A DNA stretch of 25,498 nucleotides, from contig CALESG010000109.1 in the NCBI GenBank assembly GCA_937907215.1, positions 1 to 25,498 of the forward strand. Reading direction: 5' to 3'. The notes under the pieces are model-generated. The model was not told the DNA's origin and searched no databases. It saw only the letters and a list, made by a program, of their open reading frames with translations. How positions within the stretch are numbered: the first letter of the stretch is position 1; every line of letters starts with the position of its first letter. Positions 13,588 through 21,817 of this stretch are shown here, in pieces. The DNA is from an uncultured Ruminococcus sp. Its GTDB lineage: Bacteria; Bacillota; Clostridia; Oscillospirales; Ruminococcaceae. The position numbers were made by a program, and so were the translations under genes.

Positions 13588-14735
13588 AGAAATTTTTATC
13601 AGGTGATGAAGCATTTGCAGAGGGCATCAGACTTGCAAAGCCAGCTGTAATTTCGGCATATCCAATTACTCCGCAAACTATCGTTGTAGAACGTCTTTCA
13701 GAAATGGTAGAAGACGGAAGTCTTGAATCGGAATTTATTCACGTTGAGTCTGAGCATTCCGCACTGTCATGCGCTATTGGAGCAAGTGCGGCAGGAGTGC
13801 GTGCGTTTACGGCAACTTCGTCTCAGGGGCTTCTCTACATGGCAGAGTGCCTTTATTATGCGTCGGGAGGACGTTTTCCGATCGTGATGATGAATGCTAA
13901 TCGTTCAACAGCTCTTCCTTGGAATATTTACGGCGACCAGCGTGACAGCATTTCGCAGCTTGACAGCGGCTGGATTCAGGCATATGCGGAAAATGCACAG
14001 GAGAGCCTTGACTTTGCACTTATGAGCTACTATATTGCCGAAAAGACATCAACGCCTTTTATGGTGAATCTGGACGGTTTTATTCTCACTCATACATATG
14101 AAGAAGTGGATATTCCGAATGAGGAACAGGCAGATAAATTTCTTCCGAAATTTGAAACGGATAATAAGCTTGACCCCGAAAATCCAAAAAATATGGCATT
14201 TTCAGTCGGTCCTGACTACAATTATATTTTTAAATTCAAGGAACATCAGGCAATACTGAATGCTGTTTCCGTAATAGCAGAATCAGAGAAAAAATTTGCA
14301 GAAATATTTGGCAGAAAATACAGTGGTCTTGTTGAAAATTATAAAACAGAAGATGCCGAATTTATTTTGATAACTATCGGAAGTATTGCCGGACTTTGCC
14401 AAGAAACTGCGGGTAAACTAAGAGAAAGAGGCAAAAAAGTAGGCGTTGTCAGACTCCGCTATCTAAGACCGTTCCCGACTGCTGAGCTTGTGAAAACTGT
14501 AAAAAATGCAAAGGCTGTGGGAGTGCTGGAAAAAGATATTTCTTTCGGCAACGAGGGAACTGTATTTACAAATGTAAACTCTGCTCTGCACGGTGCGGAA
14601 CTGCAAGTTCCGTCTTACAATTTTATAGGCGGACTTGGCGGACGAAATATCTCCAGGTCAGATATTGAGAATATTTTTTCTGCAATAGAAAACGGTGCAG
14701 AACGTGTAAATTTTATCGGAATTGAGGTGGAATAA
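13584..14735 (+). CDS. 2-Oxoacid:ferredoxin oxidoreductase, alpha subunit (PorA/VorA-like)
   Basis: The 383-residue subunit begins with FLSGDEAFAEGIRLAKPAVI, then AYPITPQTIVVERL, the motif placing the substrate-binding Thr. ESEHSALSCAIGASAAGVRAF follows, which contains the conserved Glu that activates thiamine diphosphate in this family. SSQGLLYMAE and PIVMMNANR complete domain I. The C-terminal transketolase-like domain II includes VVRLRYLRPFP. The gene is full length and abuts the beta gene with no gap. As a unit with the beta subunit it forms the active site. Confidence 0.9.
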   Translation: MKKFLSGDEAFAEGIRLAKPAVISAYPITPQTIVVERLSEMVEDGSLESEFIHVESEHSALSCAIGASAAGVRAFTATSSQGLLYMAECLYYASGGRFPIVMMNANRSTALPWNIYGDQRDSISQLDSGWIQAYAENAQESLDFALMSYYIAEKTSTPFMVNLDGFILTHTYEEVDIPNEEQADKFLPKFETDNKLDPENPKNMAFSVGPDYNYIFKFKEHQAILNAVSVIAESEKKFAEIFGRKYSGLVENYKTEDAEFILITIGSIAGLCQETAGKLRERGKKVGVVRLRYLRPFPTAELVKTVKNAKAVGVLEKDISFGNEGTVFTNVNSALHGAELQVPSYNFIGGLGGRNISRSDIENIFSAIENGAERVNFIGIEVE

Positions 14736-15626
14736 ATGAGCGTGACAGCCAAAAATTTATGCAAGGACGAATTCTTTTATGGACATAAGGCTTGTGCAGG
14801 ATGCGGAGGAAGTCTTGCTGTGCGAAATGCCTTGAAAGTTCTGGGAAAAAACGCAGTCGCCGTTCTTCCGGCAGGTTGTATGTCGGCAGTGGGATTTAAT
14901 TTTCCTCAGCTTTGTTTTGCGAATAATGCCATAATTTCTACATTCGCTGGCACTGCATCTATGCTTACAGGCATTGAAGCAGGTTTCCGTGCAAGAGGCA
15001 TCAAAGACTTTACAGCCATTGGATTCGCAGGTGACGGTGGTACGGCAGATATCGGAATACAGGCACTTTCCGGAGCGATCGACCGTAACGATAACATCAT
15101 CTATATCTGCTATGACAATGAAGCTTACATGAATACGGGAATTCAGAAAAGCGGTCTTACGCCTTTTGGAGCAAAGACAACGACTACGCCGACAGGTAAA
15201 AATATACACGGAAATATCCGTCCGAAAAAGAATATGTTTGAAATCTTGGCAGCTCATGATATTCCTTATGCTGCAACGGCTACCGTGGGATACATGACTG
15301 ATTTTTTGAATAAGGTAGAAAAAGCATCAAAAATCAAGGGTACGAAATATATTCATGTTATCGCACCATGTCCTACAGGTTGGGGAATACCTGTCAGCGA
15401 TACTATTGACTCTGCAAGAGAAATTGTAGACTGCGGTCTGTGGTATCTTGCAGAGTATGAAAACGGCGAATTTACGTTAAATTATGATCCGAAGGAATTT
15501 ACATGCGTATCAGATTATCTTAAAAAACAAAGTCGATTCAGACATTTGACAGACGAGGACGTTCAAATAATTATTCAGTCCCGTGATGCAAAATGGGAGA
15601 AGATTCGCAGAGATTGGAGGAAATAA
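14736..15626 (+). CDS. 2-Oxoacid:ferredoxin oxidoreductase, beta subunit (PorB/VorB-like)
   Basis: The 296-residue thiamine diphosphate-binding subunit has C20 and C23 (HKACAGCGGSLAVR), which ligate a 4Fe-4S cluster together with later cysteines such as C47 (PAGCMS). The TPP/Mg motif is GDGGTADIGIQALSGAI followed by CYDNEAYMNTG, the variant of GDG-x-NN. TPTGKNIHG and HVIAPCPTGWG are further family blocks. It starts directly after the alpha stop, and the aminotransferase gene starts one base after its own stop. The complex is oxygen-sensitive in known relatives, consistent with an anaerobe. Confidence 0.9.
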   Translation: MSVTAKNLCKDEFFYGHKACAGCGGSLAVRNALKVLGKNAVAVLPAGCMSAVGFNFPQLCFANNAIISTFAGTASMLTGIEAGFRARGIKDFTAIGFAGDGGTADIGIQALSGAIDRNDNIIYICYDNEAYMNTGIQKSGLTPFGAKTTTTPTGKNIHGNIRPKKNMFEILAAHDIPYAATATVGYMTDFLNKVEKASKIKGTKYIHVIAPCPTGWGIPVSDTIDSAREIVDCGLWYLAEYENGEFTLNYDPKEFTCVSDYLKKQSRFRHLTDEDVQIIIQSRDAKWEKIRRDWRK

Positions 15627-15627
15627 T

Positions 15628-16797
15628 ATGCCCATATTATCAAACAGAACAGCAAATTTCACGGACTCAGTTATCCGTAGAATGACGAGAATTTCCAACC
15701 GGTACGGAGCTGTGAACCTGTCACAGGGATTTCCGGATTTTGAGCCGCCAAAAGAAATTTTAGACCGTCTTGCGCAGGTTACAAATGAGGATTTTCACCA
15801 GTATTCCATTACATGGGGTGCGCAGAATTTTCGTGAAGCGCTTGCCGAAAAATACGCACATTTTTCGGGCAAGACAATAGACCCTAACAGCGAAATCGTT
15901 GTAACCTGCGGCAGTACGGAAGCAATGATGGCGGCTATGATGAGCGTAACCAATCCTGGAGATAAAGTCGTTGTATTTTCGCCTTTTTACGAAAATTACG
16001 GAGCAGACACCATACTTTCGGGTGCTGAGCCGATATATGTTCCGTTGAATCCGCCTGAATTTAATTTCGATGTGGACGTACTGGAATCAGCATTCAAACA
16101 GCATCCAAAAGCACTTATTTTATGCAATCCGTCCAATCCCTGCGGAAAGGTTTTCAGCCGTGATGAATTGCAGATCATAGCTGATCTTGCAGAAAAATAT
16201 GATACATTTGTTATCACCGATGAGGTATATGAACATATCATCTATGAGCCGAACAAGCATACTTATTTTGCTACTTTGCCAGGAATGTGGCAACGTACCA
16301 TTCAGTGCAGTTCTCTGTCAAAAACATATTCTATTACGGGCTGGCGACTGGGTTATGTTATTGCTCCGTCTTATGTAATTGACACAGTAAAAAAAGTTCA
16401 TGATTTTCTTACAGTCGGAGCTGCTGCACCATTGCAGGAGGCTGCTGTAACAGGGCTGAAATTCGGTGATGAGTACTACAAATTGTTAAAAGAAAAATAT
16501 ACCGAGAAGCGTGAGTTGTTCCTCAAGGGTCTGGATGATTTGAATATCCGTCACACTGTTCCACAGGGAGCATATTATATTCTGCTTGATATTTCAGAGT
16601 TCGGATATGACAGTGATCTGGAATTTTGCGAGGTACTCGCAAGAGATGTAGGAGTTGGAGCTGTACCGGGTTCAAGCTTTTTCAAAGAACCTGAAAATCG
16701 CTATATTCGACTGCATTTTGCAAAGAAGAATGATACTCTGAATGAGGCTCTGAATCGTCTTTCAGACCTAAGAAAGAAAATAAAGCTAAAAGGATAA
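15628..16797 (+). CDS. Class I/II pyridoxal-phosphate aminotransferase
   Basis: The 390-residue fold-type I aminotransferase has NLSQGFPDFEPP near residue 30, NPSNPCGKVFSRDEL, the cofactor aspartate block VITDEVYEH, the Schiff-base Lys232 in SSLSKTYSITGWRLGY and the substrate Arg block RYIRLHFAKK. It resembles aspartate, aromatic and kynurenine/glutamine transaminase-like enzymes, so the amino acid cannot be named. ATG 15628 is preceded by GGAGG; a longer frame from 15583 overlaps the beta subunit gene. In the operon it would interconvert an amino acid and the 2-oxoacid handled by the oxidoreductase (inference). Confidence 0.88.
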   Translation: MPILSNRTANFTDSVIRRMTRISNRYGAVNLSQGFPDFEPPKEILDRLAQVTNEDFHQYSITWGAQNFREALAEKYAHFSGKTIDPNSEIVVTCGSTEAMMAAMMSVTNPGDKVVVFSPFYENYGADTILSGAEPIYVPLNPPEFNFDVDVLESAFKQHPKALILCNPSNPCGKVFSRDELQIIADLAEKYDTFVITDEVYEHIIYEPNKHTYFATLPGMWQRTIQCSSLSKTYSITGWRLGYVIAPSYVIDTVKKVHDFLTVGAAAPLQEAAVTGLKFGDEYYKLLKEKYTEKRELFLKGLDDLNIRHTVPQGAYYILLDISEFGYDSDLEFCEVLARDVGVGAVPGSSFFKEPENRYIRLHFAKKNDTLNEALNRLSDLRKKIKLKG

Positions 16798-16801
16798 TAT
16801 T

Positions 16802-17701
16802 ATGACTTTACAGCAATTAAATTACATTATCACAATTTCTGACACAGGATCTATGAATAAAGCGGCAGAACAGCTTTTTGTTGCACAGCCATCCTTGACA
16901 AGTGCTGTGCATGAGATTGAAAAGGAAATTGGAATTACGATTTTTTATCGCAGCGGAAAGGGAGTATCTCTGACTGCTGACGGTACAGAATTTTTGACTT
17001 ACGCAAGACAGCTCTATCAGCAGTATGAAACTTTGCAGGAGAAATATTTAGGCAGAAAGGTCAAGAAAAAATTTGGCGTTTCCACACAGCATTACTCCTT
17101 TGCTGTCAAGGCATTTGTGAACACAGTCAAGGAATTTGACACCTTTGAATATGAATTTGCAGTTTATGAAACGAAAACACCTGAAGTAATAAGTGATGTA
17201 TCTTCTATGAAAAGTGAAATCGGTCTGCTGTATCTCAGCGACTTCAACAGACAGGTCATCACCAAGATCCTGCAAACAAATCATCTGGAGTTTCATCATC
17301 TAATTGACTGCGGAATTTATGTATATCTTTGGAAAGAACATCCTCTTGCAAACAGTAAAAAAATAACATTTGAGGAGCTTGAAAGCTATCCTTGCCTGAC
17401 CTTTGAACAGGGAGATAAAAGCTCATTTTACTTTGCGGAGGAGATCTACAGTACGTCGGATTATGCACGTGTGATAAAAGCGTCAGACCGTTCCACCATG
17501 CTGAATCTGATGAAAGGTTTGAACGGCTACACATTCTGTTCTGGAATTATCTGTGGCAGTCTTAACGGTGATGACTATACAGCTGTTCCGATTGATGATG
17601 ACAGCATTATGGAAATTGGCTATATTACAAGAAAGAATGTACTTCTAAGTGAAGTCGGGAATGTATATATCAGTAAACTGAAAGAATATCTGAAAGTTTG
17701 A
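16802..17701 (+). CDS. LysR-type transcriptional regulator, candidate master regulator of the four-promoter set
   Basis: The 299-residue protein has a typical N-terminal winged HTH (residues 1-60): LQQLNYIITISDTGSMNKAAEQLFVAQPSLTSAVHEIEKEIG is given here by position (3-44), ending with IFYRSGKGVSLTADGTEFL. The effector domain (about 90-299) has two periplasmic-binding-like lobes. It is the last gene of the operon from 10768, 4 bases after the aminotransferase stop, and is followed by a terminator. LysR regulators such as CysB, Cbl and CmbR control sulfur uptake and assimilation in other bacteria; this one sits among cysteine and sulfonate-type genes. The LysR-like operator is found at its own operon and three others, so it may be autoregulated. 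Effector unknown. Confidence 0.88.
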   Translation: MTLQQLNYIITISDTGSMNKAAEQLFVAQPSLTSAVHEIEKEIGITIFYRSGKGVSLTADGTEFLTYARQLYQQYETLQEKYLGRKVKKKFGVSTQHYSFAVKAFVNTVKEFDTFEYEFAVYETKTPEVISDVSSMKSEIGLLYLSDFNRQVITKILQTNHLEFHHLIDCGIYVYLWKEHPLANSKKITFEELESYPCLTFEQGDKSSFYFAEEIYSTSDYARVIKASDRSTMLNLMKGLNGYTFCSGIICGSLNGDDYTAVPIDDDSIMEIGYITRKNVLLSEVGNVYISKLKEYLKV

Positions 17702-17707
17702 AAATTG

Positions 17708-17733
17708 GGTGAGCAATATGCTCACCTTTTTTT
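17708..17733 (+). terminator. Rho-independent terminator after the lysR operon
   Basis: A 7-bp stem, GGTGAGC (17708-17714) and GCTCACC (17720-17726), with a 5-base AATAT loop is followed by seven T residues. It starts 7 bases after the LysR stop and ends 4 bases before operator copy C. Confidence 0.9.
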
Positions 17734-17736
17734 GTT

Positions 17737-17804
17737 TATAGATACACTCTATTGCTTTTTATAGATAATGCATATTGGACAGCTGGGCAAAGTAGGTGTA
17801 TAAT
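17737..17804 (+). promoter_or_regulatory. LysR-type operator and promoter, copy C (decayed transporter)
   Basis: TATAGATACACTCTATT (17737-17753), 5 bases, a TTATAGATAATGCATAT block and the -35 TGGACA (17776-17781) are followed by a 17-base spacer and TATAAT (17799-17804). The layout is identical to copies A and D, and it is closest in sequence to copy D. The upstream dyad has lost its central symmetry, so it may be weaker. It drives the broken transporter genes at 17839-19156. Confidence 0.75.
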
Positions 17805-17838
17805 AGAATTGTCATAAGGAAAGGAAATGGTGAATCAC

Positions 17839-18259
17839 ATGAAAAAATCAATTATTGCAGAATCAGCCCTGCTGTCGTCAGGTCGCTGCAACTTCCAATC
17901 TAAATGATAATACAGAAAAGTTCACAGCATTTGAGCGTGCCTTAATTCGTGCGTATAACTTTACTCAAACCAATGAAGACGGCACTATTTCAGATGTTAA
18001 GAAATATATCGATATTGATGAAGATTGTATTAGAACTGAGGTTTATGACGGTTATGGATACAGTAGTCCCGATCCCGATAAGCAGAGTACGATTGCTTTG
18101 AAAGATACGATAGTAGCACTTGGCTATACGGAGGATTATGACATCCAATCTCTTTACAATACAGATATATACAAGAATGCATTGGCAGAAGTGATTGAGA
18201 AAAATCCGGATAATGCCGTATATCAGCAGTTGCAGGAGCGTTTCAATGAATACGAGTAA
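17839..18259 (+). pseudogene. ABC transporter substrate-binding protein remnant, internally deleted
   Basis: A ribosome binding site (AAGGAAATGG) and ATG at 17839 start a signal-peptide-like MKKSIIAESALLS that stops at TGA near 17900. One frame over, VAATSNLNDNTEKFTAFERAL joins directly to a 115-residue C-terminal segment rich in D/E/Y (DGTISDVKKYIDIDEDCI through ERFNEYE). That segment looks like the distal lobe of SsuA/TauA-type binding proteins, with the KYIDID and ALGYTEDYD spacing of their C-termini. Nearly all of the ligand-binding core (perhaps 150-200 residues) is missing. It overlaps the following ATPase by 14 bases, as in an intact operon. This is the remnant of a paralogous uptake system. 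Confidence 0.6.
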
Positions 18260-18980
18260 AATAGAAATTAGAAATCTGACCGTAGATTATATCGAGAAAA
18301 AGCAGAGCTTCACAGCTTTAAAAAATGTCAGCTTTCGTATAAATGATGGTGAATTTGTCAGTATTATCGGTGCAAGCGGCTGTGGAAAATCCACACTTCT
18401 CAGCGTTTTGAAGGGAACTAATAAACCAACGGAGGGTGAGGTACTGATAGACAGAGAAAAGGTGAATGGCACAGCCATCAATCGTAGTGTTGTATTTCAG
18501 CATTATTCTCTTTTTCCGTGGATGACAACACGAAAGAATGTTGCTTTTGGTATTCAGCAGGTGCGAAAGGAATTATCCCGAACGCAGCGGCGGCAAGTCG
18601 CAGATGAATTTCTGGACAAAGTGGGACTAAGCGACTTCAGAAATAAATATCCTTCTCAGCTTTCAGGTGGTATGCAGCAAAGAGCAGCAATTGCAAGAGC
18701 GTTGGCAATGGATACGGAAATTCTTCTTATGGACGAGCCGTTCAGCGCTCTTGATGCGAAAAATCGTATTGCATTGCAGGAGCTGCTTTTGAAATTGTGG
18801 GAGGGAGAAAAAACAGAAAACAAGAAAACTGTGGTATTTGTAACTCACGACATTGACGAAGCGATTTTTCTTTCTGATAAAATTGTTGTTCTGACATCTC
18901 ATCTGTTATTCTTCCGGCATCACTTCAGCAAATTTTCCTTGGCTGCAATCAGGGACTTAGCGTGTCATTTATTCTCCTGA
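18246..18980 (+). CDS. ABC transporter ATPase, SsuB/TauB-like, with an abnormal C-terminus
   Basis: The 244-residue protein has intact Walker A GASGCGKST, Q-loop VFQHYSLFPW, signature LSGGMQQR, Walker B ILLMDEP, SALDA and switch His FVTHD. Homology ends at DKIVVLTS, where family members continue with SRPGRI and a helical tail. Here the frame passes into the coding sequence of the following permease, read out of frame (HLLFFRHHFSKFSLAAIRD). A deletion near 18900 therefore removed the end of the ATPase gene and the start of the permease gene. ATG 18246 follows GGAG at a normal distance. The protein may fold, but the transporter has lost its binding protein and most of its permease. Confidence 0.8.
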   Translation: MNTSKIEIRNLTVDYIEKKQSFTALKNVSFRINDGEFVSIIGASGCGKSTLLSVLKGTNKPTEGEVLIDREKVNGTAINRSVVFQHYSLFPWMTTRKNVAFGIQQVRKELSRTQRRQVADEFLDKVGLSDFRNKYPSQLSGGMQQRAAIARALAMDTEILLMDEPFSALDAKNRIALQELLLKLWEGEKTENKKTVVFVTHDIDEAIFLSDKIVVLTSHLLFFRHHFSKFSLAAIRDLACHLFS

Positions 18981-19156
18981 CGTCTGCCGAGATGATCGGA
19001 GCAAGGGATGGCATGGGCTACTATGTCAAATATTACTCTGATTTTGGCGATTATACACGCACGATTACCGGTCTGCTTGTCATTGGTATTGTCGTTATTG
19101 CTGTGACATTTCTTTTCAACAGATTTCAGCAGTATCTTTCGCGTTGGAGAAAGTAA
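18902..19156 (+). pseudogene. ABC transporter permease remnant (C-terminal 84 residues)
   Basis: One frame is open from 18902 to TAA at 19154-19156 and gives SVILPASLQQIFLGCNQGLS, then ILLTSAEMIGARDGMGYYV and ending in a last membrane segment (GLLVIGIVVIAVTFLF). It matches the C-terminus of the SsuC/TauC-type permease at 7719 block for block (compare VIFPASFPQIANG and GEMVGAQSGLGYLV). The first two thirds, including the start codon, are gone, fused out of frame to the ATPase gene. It is the third gene of the decayed paralogous transporter. Confidence 0.8.
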
Positions 19157-19161
19157 TGCAT

Positions 19162-19229
19162 TATAGATTGAATCTATAGATTTTTATAGATAATACATAT
19201 TAGACAAATAGGTAAAATAGGTGTATAAT
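19162..19229 (+). promoter_or_regulatory. LysR-type operator and promoter, copy D (CoA ligase unit)
   Basis: The perfect palindrome TATAGATTGAATCTATA (19162-19178), identical to copy B, is followed by 5 bases, a TTATAGATAATACATAT block and the -35 TAGACA (19201-19206). A 17-base spacer leads to TATAAT (19224-19229). A small ACAGG/CCTGT hairpin lies in the leader, and TGGAGG precedes the ATG at 19276. Confidence 0.8.
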
Positions 19230-19275
19230 AATAACAGTACAGGAAAACCTGTGAAATAATTGGAGGTAATGTAAC

Positions 19276-20619
19276 ATGAGTACAAGAGACGTTAACAATA
19301 AATTCTGGAATGAGAAACTTGAAACAATGCCCCGTGAGGAGCTTGAAAAAAAGCAGCTTGAAGATTTAAAAGAGATTGTGAAGTTTGCCTATGACAACGC
19401 TCCCTATTACAAGCGTTCATTTGATGAAGCGGGCGTAAATCCGGAGGATATTCACACTCTTGCCGATATTCAGAAGTTCCCTTTCATTAACAAGACCACG
19501 CAGCGTGACACACAGGGTGTAGGCTCATTCCTTGGCGAATTATGTGCCGTTCCTGAAGAAGATGTTGTGTTTATTTCGACATCATCAGGCTCGACAGGAG
19601 TGCCGACAATGAGTCCGTTTACTAAAAAGGACTTTGATGAATTTCAAGATACAGAAAGCCGCTGGTTTTGGCAGGTAGGTATGAGACCAAATGATCGTTA
19701 TGTTCACGCATTGAATTTCTCCTTGTATGTTGGCGGTCCTGATGTAATCGGAGCACAGAACCTTGGAGCATTGTGTATCTGGGGCGGAACTTTACCCAGT
19801 GAAAGACTGTTGTTTATTCTGAAAACCTATCAGCCAACGATCATCTGGACAAGCCCGTCATATGCATGGCAGTTAGGCGAAAAAGCGAAAAAAGCAGGCA
19901 TCGACCCGAAAAAGGATTTGTCTATCAAGAAAATTATTGTTGCAGGTGAGCTTGGCGGTTCTATTGACGCAACACGAAAGGCGATTGAAGATCTATGGGG
20001 TGCTGAGGTTTACGATTTTTACGGACTTTCCGATATTTTCGGCGCTTGTGCCGCACAATGCGAGTATCATGACGGTCTGCACATTGCGGAAAATCATATT
20101 CTTGTGGAAACGGTTGATATTCATACAGGTGAGATTCTGCCACCAGGTGAAGTGGGCGAACTGGTATTCACAACACTCCGTAAACACGCAAGACCTCTCA
20201 TTCGCTTCAAGACAGGCGACATCGGCTACATAGATAACACTCCCTGCAAATGCGGACGAACTCATGGCAGAATCCACATTAATGGCAGAAAGGACGATAT
20301 GTTTATAGTTTCAGCTGTTAATGTATTTCCGAGCGATATTGAGGCTGTTATCAGAGAACTTGACGGCGTGACAGGCGAATATCTTATTCGTGTATTTGAA
20401 AAGGATTTCACCTGCAAATATTCTGTTGAGATCGAGAAAAATTCCGATAATCCTGCATCTGATGATTCTGTTGCAGAAAAGGTTTCAGCAGCATTAAAGG
20501 CAAGAATTGGAGTAAAGCCTTACAAAGTGGTTGTACATTCTGACGGCGGTCTTGATACACGTTCGGAGCATAAATCCAAGCGAATCATTGATGAAAGAAA
20601 ACTGGACTATACAATTTAA
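19276..20619 (+). CDS. PaaK-like adenylate-forming enzyme (phenylacetate-CoA ligase family)
   Basis: The 447-residue protein activates a carboxylic acid with ATP and usually transfers it to CoA. The AMP-binding P-loop is SSGSTGVPT at residues 103-111. Further blocks are DFYGLSDIFG (the acyl-adenylate motif region), RFKTGDIGYI, and the CKCGRTHGRI segment near residue 330 that is typical of PaaK. The C-terminal domain starts with VNVFPSDIEAVI. Length is normal. The carboxylate is not defined: phenylacetate, indoleacetate, or a short or methylthio-substituted acid are all possible. Its operator matches that of the oxidoreductase/aminotransferase operon, so it may supply or use the same acyl-CoA (inference). 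Confidence 0.87.
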   Translation: MSTRDVNNKFWNEKLETMPREELEKKQLEDLKEIVKFAYDNAPYYKRSFDEAGVNPEDIHTLADIQKFPFINKTTQRDTQGVGSFLGELCAVPEEDVVFISTSSGSTGVPTMSPFTKKDFDEFQDTESRWFWQVGMRPNDRYVHALNFSLYVGGPDVIGAQNLGALCIWGGTLPSERLLFILKTYQPTIIWTSPSYAWQLGEKAKKAGIDPKKDLSIKKIIVAGELGGSIDATRKAIEDLWGAEVYDFYGLSDIFGACAAQCEYHDGLHIAENHILVETVDIHTGEILPPGEVGELVFTTLRKHARPLIRFKTGDIGYIDNTPCKCGRTHGRIHINGRKDDMFIVSAVNVFPSDIEAVIRELDGVTGEYLIRVFEKDFTCKYSVEIEKNSDNPASDDSVAEKVSAALKARIGVKPYKVVVHSDGGLDTRSEHKSKRIIDERKLDYTI

Positions 20620-20630
20620 AATGAAAAAAT

Positions 20631-20665
20631 AGCGTCTGCTTGATAATTTCAGGCGGACGCTTTTG
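20631..20665 (+). terminator. Terminator or attenuator between the CoA ligase and gshA
   Basis: AGCGTCTGC (20631-20639) pairs with GCGGACGCT (20653-20661) with one G-U pair and a 13-base loop, followed by TTTTG. It lies 12 bases after the ligase stop and 11 bases before the next start. It has few U residues, so partial read-through into gshA is likely. I see no separate promoter for gshA. Confidence 0.6.
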
Positions 20666-20675
20666 AGGTGATGTG

Positions 20676-21812
20676 ATGAATACATTCAGTAACTATTTTT
20701 TCGAGGGCGGATTCGGCTTGGAACGTGAAACGCTCCGAATTGATAAAAACGGCAGACTTGCTCAAACCCCACATCCTTTCGATGATCCACATTTGCAGCG
20801 TGACTTCTGCGAAAATCAGCTTGAAATTATTACAGGCGTAAATGATTCTGTTAAAAATGCCATAGCAGAGCTTGCGGAATGGGATCTGACTGCAAGGAAA
20901 AAAATTATTGAAAGCAGTGAGAAGCTTCATGTCTATTCAAATCCTCCGTATTTTTCAGACGCATCGGAAATTCCTGTTGCCTATTCTGGTATGGAAACGT
21001 CAAAATTCAATTATCGCAAACAGCTTGAACAGAAGTACGGCAAACCCATGATGCTTTATTCGGGAATACATTTTAATTTTTCACTTTCAGAAGATTATCT
21101 CCGTGAGATCAATGATACCGGACAGGAGTTTGAGCAGTTCAGGGACAGAGTTTATTTCAGACTCATGAAGCAGATTTTCCTGCATAGCTGGATGATCGTT
21201 CTTCTGACTGCTGCAAGTCCCGTATATGACAGTTCGTTTGTTAAAGCAGGTGGTTCAGGCAAGACATTCAGCGGTTACGGATCGATGAGAAATTCTAAGT
21301 TCGGCTACTGGAATCAATTCATACCGACTCTTGACTACAGCGATATTGAATCATTCACCGACAGCATACAGGGCTATATTTACGACGGTTTTCTTCTGTC
21401 GCCTGCGGAGTTATATTTGCCTGTTCGTTTGAAGCCAAGGGGTACATACAGTCTTGATGCACTGAAAAATGGTATTGATCACATTGAGTTGCGAATGTTT
21501 GACTTAAATCCATTGAGTGATGTGGGGGTTTTCAGCGAAGATGCTGAATTTGCACACCTTTTGATGTTGTACCTGCTTCATTTGCCTGACTTTGATTTTA
21601 CTGCCAAGTTACAGGAAAAAGCTGTTTTAGATCATAAGGAAGCTGCAAAATATATGCCCAATAAGCATTATGTTGATAATGCAAAGGTGATAATTACCGA
21701 AATGAAGCATTTTTTTCAGGGATATACCTATGCTGAAAAAGTGCTTGAATATCAGGAAAGAAAACTTACAGCAAATCAAAGGTATTGTGTTAAAATTTAT
21801 GATAGGAGCTGA
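20676..21812 (+). CDS. gshA: Glutamate-cysteine ligase (gamma-glutamylcysteine synthetase)
   Basis: The 378-residue ATP-grasp-like ligase joins glutamate and cysteine. It starts with the family signature GGFGLERETLRI. It includes DDPHLQRDFCENQLEIIT with metal-binding Glu residues, then MLYSGIHFNFSLSEDYL, ELYLPVRLKPRG and HIELRMFDLNPLSDVGV. It ends in KLTANQRYCVKIYDRS, the usual C-terminus of the bacterial GshA (proteobacterial/GshAB-N) type. It is shorter than the about 430-520 residues of many relatives, so a small internal loss cannot be excluded. ATG 20676 is preferred over GTG 20673 because GAGGTG ends at 20670. No glutathione synthetase domain follows. The next gene is an EgtC-like amidotransferase. 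Confidence 0.88.
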   Translation: MNTFSNYFFEGGFGLERETLRIDKNGRLAQTPHPFDDPHLQRDFCENQLEIITGVNDSVKNAIAELAEWDLTARKKIIESSEKLHVYSNPPYFSDASEIPVAYSGMETSKFNYRKQLEQKYGKPMMLYSGIHFNFSLSEDYLREINDTGQEFEQFRDRVYFRLMKQIFLHSWMIVLLTAASPVYDSSFVKAGGSGKTFSGYGSMRNSKFGYWNQFIPTLDYSDIESFTDSIQGYIYDGFLLSPAELYLPVRLKPRGTYSLDALKNGIDHIELRMFDLNPLSDVGVFSEDAEFAHLLMLYLLHLPDFDFTAKLQEKAVLDHKEAAKYMPNKHYVDNAKVIITEMKHFFQGYTYAEKVLEYQERKLTANQRYCVKIYDRS

Positions 21813-21817
21813 GAATA

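Noticed and set aside
20649..20930. Minus-strand frame of 93 residues over the start of gshA
   Set aside because: Antisense to the signature GGFGLERETLRI region of gshA and without its own ribosome site.
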